7,789 nucleotides of DNA from an uncultured Granulosicoccaceae bacterium (GTDB taxonomy: Bacteria; Pseudomonadota; Gammaproteobacteria; Granulosicoccales; Granulosicoccaceae). The number at the start of each line of letters is the position of its first letter. The first letter of the stretch is position 1. This document shows, piece after piece, positions 6,682 through 7,789 of this stretch. The notes beneath the pieces are model-generated. The model had not been told where the DNA came from. It did not search any database and saw only the letters and a list, made by a program, of their open reading frames with translations. Both the position numbers and the translations under genes were made by a program. The stretch covers positions 1 through 7,789 of the forward strand of contig CALFBL010000296.1 in assembly GCA_937951695.1 (NCBI GenBank), given 5' to 3'.

Positions 6682-7789
6682 AAGTCTGGCCCCAAGGAGA
6701 AGTGGACGCGAAAGCCCGAGTCGTCATCTGCATTGTTGCTGATCGGTTTCGCGATATCCAGTCGAAACGGGCCAACCGGAGATTGATAGCGTATGCCAAC
6801 GCCTGCACCGACGCTGTAAGGGGTGTCAGAGTCGTTAAACGCACGGCCGCCATCAATAAAGATCGCTGAACTCCATTTATCGAGAAATCGGTAATTGTGT
6901 TCAAAATTAATCACTTCTTTATAGCGTCCGCCCACGTTGTCACCGTCTTCATTGCGTGGTGAGACCGTCAGGAATCTAAAGCCTCGGATGCTTCGATCTC
7001 CCCCGGCGAAAAAGCGTTGCGAGACGGGCACATTTTCGAAATCGTTGGTGCTGATGGCTCCATACTGGGCGGCGAATACAAACTTGTTTCGATCGGTTAT
7101 CGCGCGGATATACCGGAAATTGATCTCGAGCTTCACAAGATCCACTGTGGAGAACAATTCACTGCTACCGCCCAATAACGTGATCGAGCTGCTTTGCCCC
7201 CACGTAACGTATGGGCTGCCCTTGGATCGACTGCGCGTGTAAGAAATCCCAGGTAATACTAAATTGGAGTTTTCCGACTCTTCGTCGCCGATGGTGAAAC
7301 GTTCGCGTTCGAATCGCAGAAAGAGTGATTCTGTCCATTTGGACGGGAGAACCCGCACGCGCTGAAACACTAAAGTGGACAGAAAGCTCTCGGTGTCGAG
7401 TTCGGTGGCGTTCTTGAGCCCGAAGTCGAGCCCGAAATAGTTGCTCAACGGATCGACCCGCCGCGGAATCTTGTAGGCCACGGTTGCTGTCTGATTGATG
7501 GCGGATACGCCAAGCCCGAACCTTACTGAGTGACCCAACCGGTTGACCAGCGGGCGGGAGTAGTTGAGTTTCAATCGAGGCCCAACATCCGAAGAAAACC
7601 CGACACCGATACTGACCGCGTTGCTGTCTTTTCTGTCCAGCGACACCACCACGGGGACGGTGCTGCCGTATCGGGCGTCGCGCTGAGGGGTGACGCGTAC
7701 GGATTTGAAGTAGCCGGACTTTTGATAATCGGTGACCGCATCGCCTATCAAACTGGACTGGTAAGGTTCGCCTTCTTTAAACGGTATCC
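6678..7789 (-). CDS. tamA: TamA, outer-membrane barrel subunit of the translocation and assembly module (5' partial)
   Basis: TamA is an Omp85-family outer-membrane protein that works with inner-membrane-anchored TamB to insert certain beta-barrel proteins and autotransporters and to support lipid transport to the outer membrane. About 369 C-terminal residues are visible; E. coli TamA has 577, so the signal peptide and first POTRA domains lie beyond the window. The frame stays open to the right edge, so the TTG near 7751 is an internal leucine codon, not a start. The visible part opens in the last POTRA domain (GYFKSVRV), then a strand with SSDVGPRL begins the 16-stranded barrel. YTRSRSKG and FFAGGDRSIRGF are TamA signatures; the latter, about 6978-7010, is the Omp85 loop-6 (V/I)RGF motif, with its arginine about 100 residues before the end. 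SPVGPFRLDIAKP and the terminal SLGPDL match the last strands of E. coli TamA. The stop overlaps the tamB start. Confidence 0.96.
   Translation of the reverse strand, partial: IPFKEGEPYQSSLIGDAVTDYQKSGYFKSVRVTPQRDARYGSTVPVVVSLDRKDSNAVSIGVGFSSDVGPRLKLNYSRPLVNRLGHSVRFGLGVSAINQTATVAYKIPRRVDPLSNYFGLDFGLKNATELDTESFLSTLVFQRVRVLPSKWTESLFLRFERERFTIGDEESENSNLVLPGISYTRSRSKGSPYVTWGQSSSITLLGGSSELFSTVDLVKLEINFRYIRAITDRNKFVFAAQYGAISTNDFENVPVSQRFFAGGDRSIRGFRFLTVSPRNEDGDNVGGRYKEVINFEHNYRFLDKWSSAIFIDGGRAFNDSDTPYSVGAGVGIRYQSPVGPFRLDIAKPISNNADDDSGFRVHFSLGPDL

Noticed and set aside
1..7789. Mobile element, CRISPR array, phage or defence system
   Set aside because: No transposase, integrase, short regularly spaced repeats, terminal inverted repeats or tRNA-derived attachment site is visible.

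Overview
The window (about 7.8 kb) carries four confidently identified protein genes, all on the minus strand. Read in the direction of transcription they are tamA (5' end cut by the window edge), tamB, rnd and a class I DAHP synthase gene of the aroF type. About 360 bases follow that hold no convincing intact gene. Intact TamA, a long TamB, an HRDC-containing RNase D and a class I AroF/G/H-family enzyme together suggest a gammaproteobacterium. The lineage is not one I can name from sequence alone. Stop codons (TGA, TAA, TAG) and TGG tryptophan codons fit the standard bacterial code.

Layout from the right: 6678-7789 is the distal part of tamA, covering the end of the last POTRA domain and the whole outer-membrane barrel. 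It overlaps tamB (2761-6681) by four bases (ATGA), which points to translational coupling of the two subunits of the translocation and assembly module. After 53 bases comes rnd (1535-2707), a DEDDy 3'-5' exoribonuclease that matures stable RNAs. After a further 96 bases comes the DAHP synthase (362-1438), the entry enzyme of the shikimate pathway. I see no convincing terminator or strong promoter in either gap, so a tamA-tamB-rnd-aroF transcription unit is plausible but unproven. The jobs of the two distal genes have no evident link to the TAM.

The leftmost 361 bases hold a minus-strand reading frame interrupted by two TGA codons. Its translation looks like two membrane helices ending in a basic tail, so it may be a decayed membrane-protein gene. 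Its last stop overlaps an ATG whose frame runs off the window edge.

The most distinctive features are a recent-looking 93-residue tandem duplication inside TamB, which lengthens its periplasmic bridge, and the unusual gene neighbourhood. I see no CRISPR array, insertion sequence, tRNA, rRNA or defence system. This is mostly conserved housekeeping DNA rather than an accessory island.
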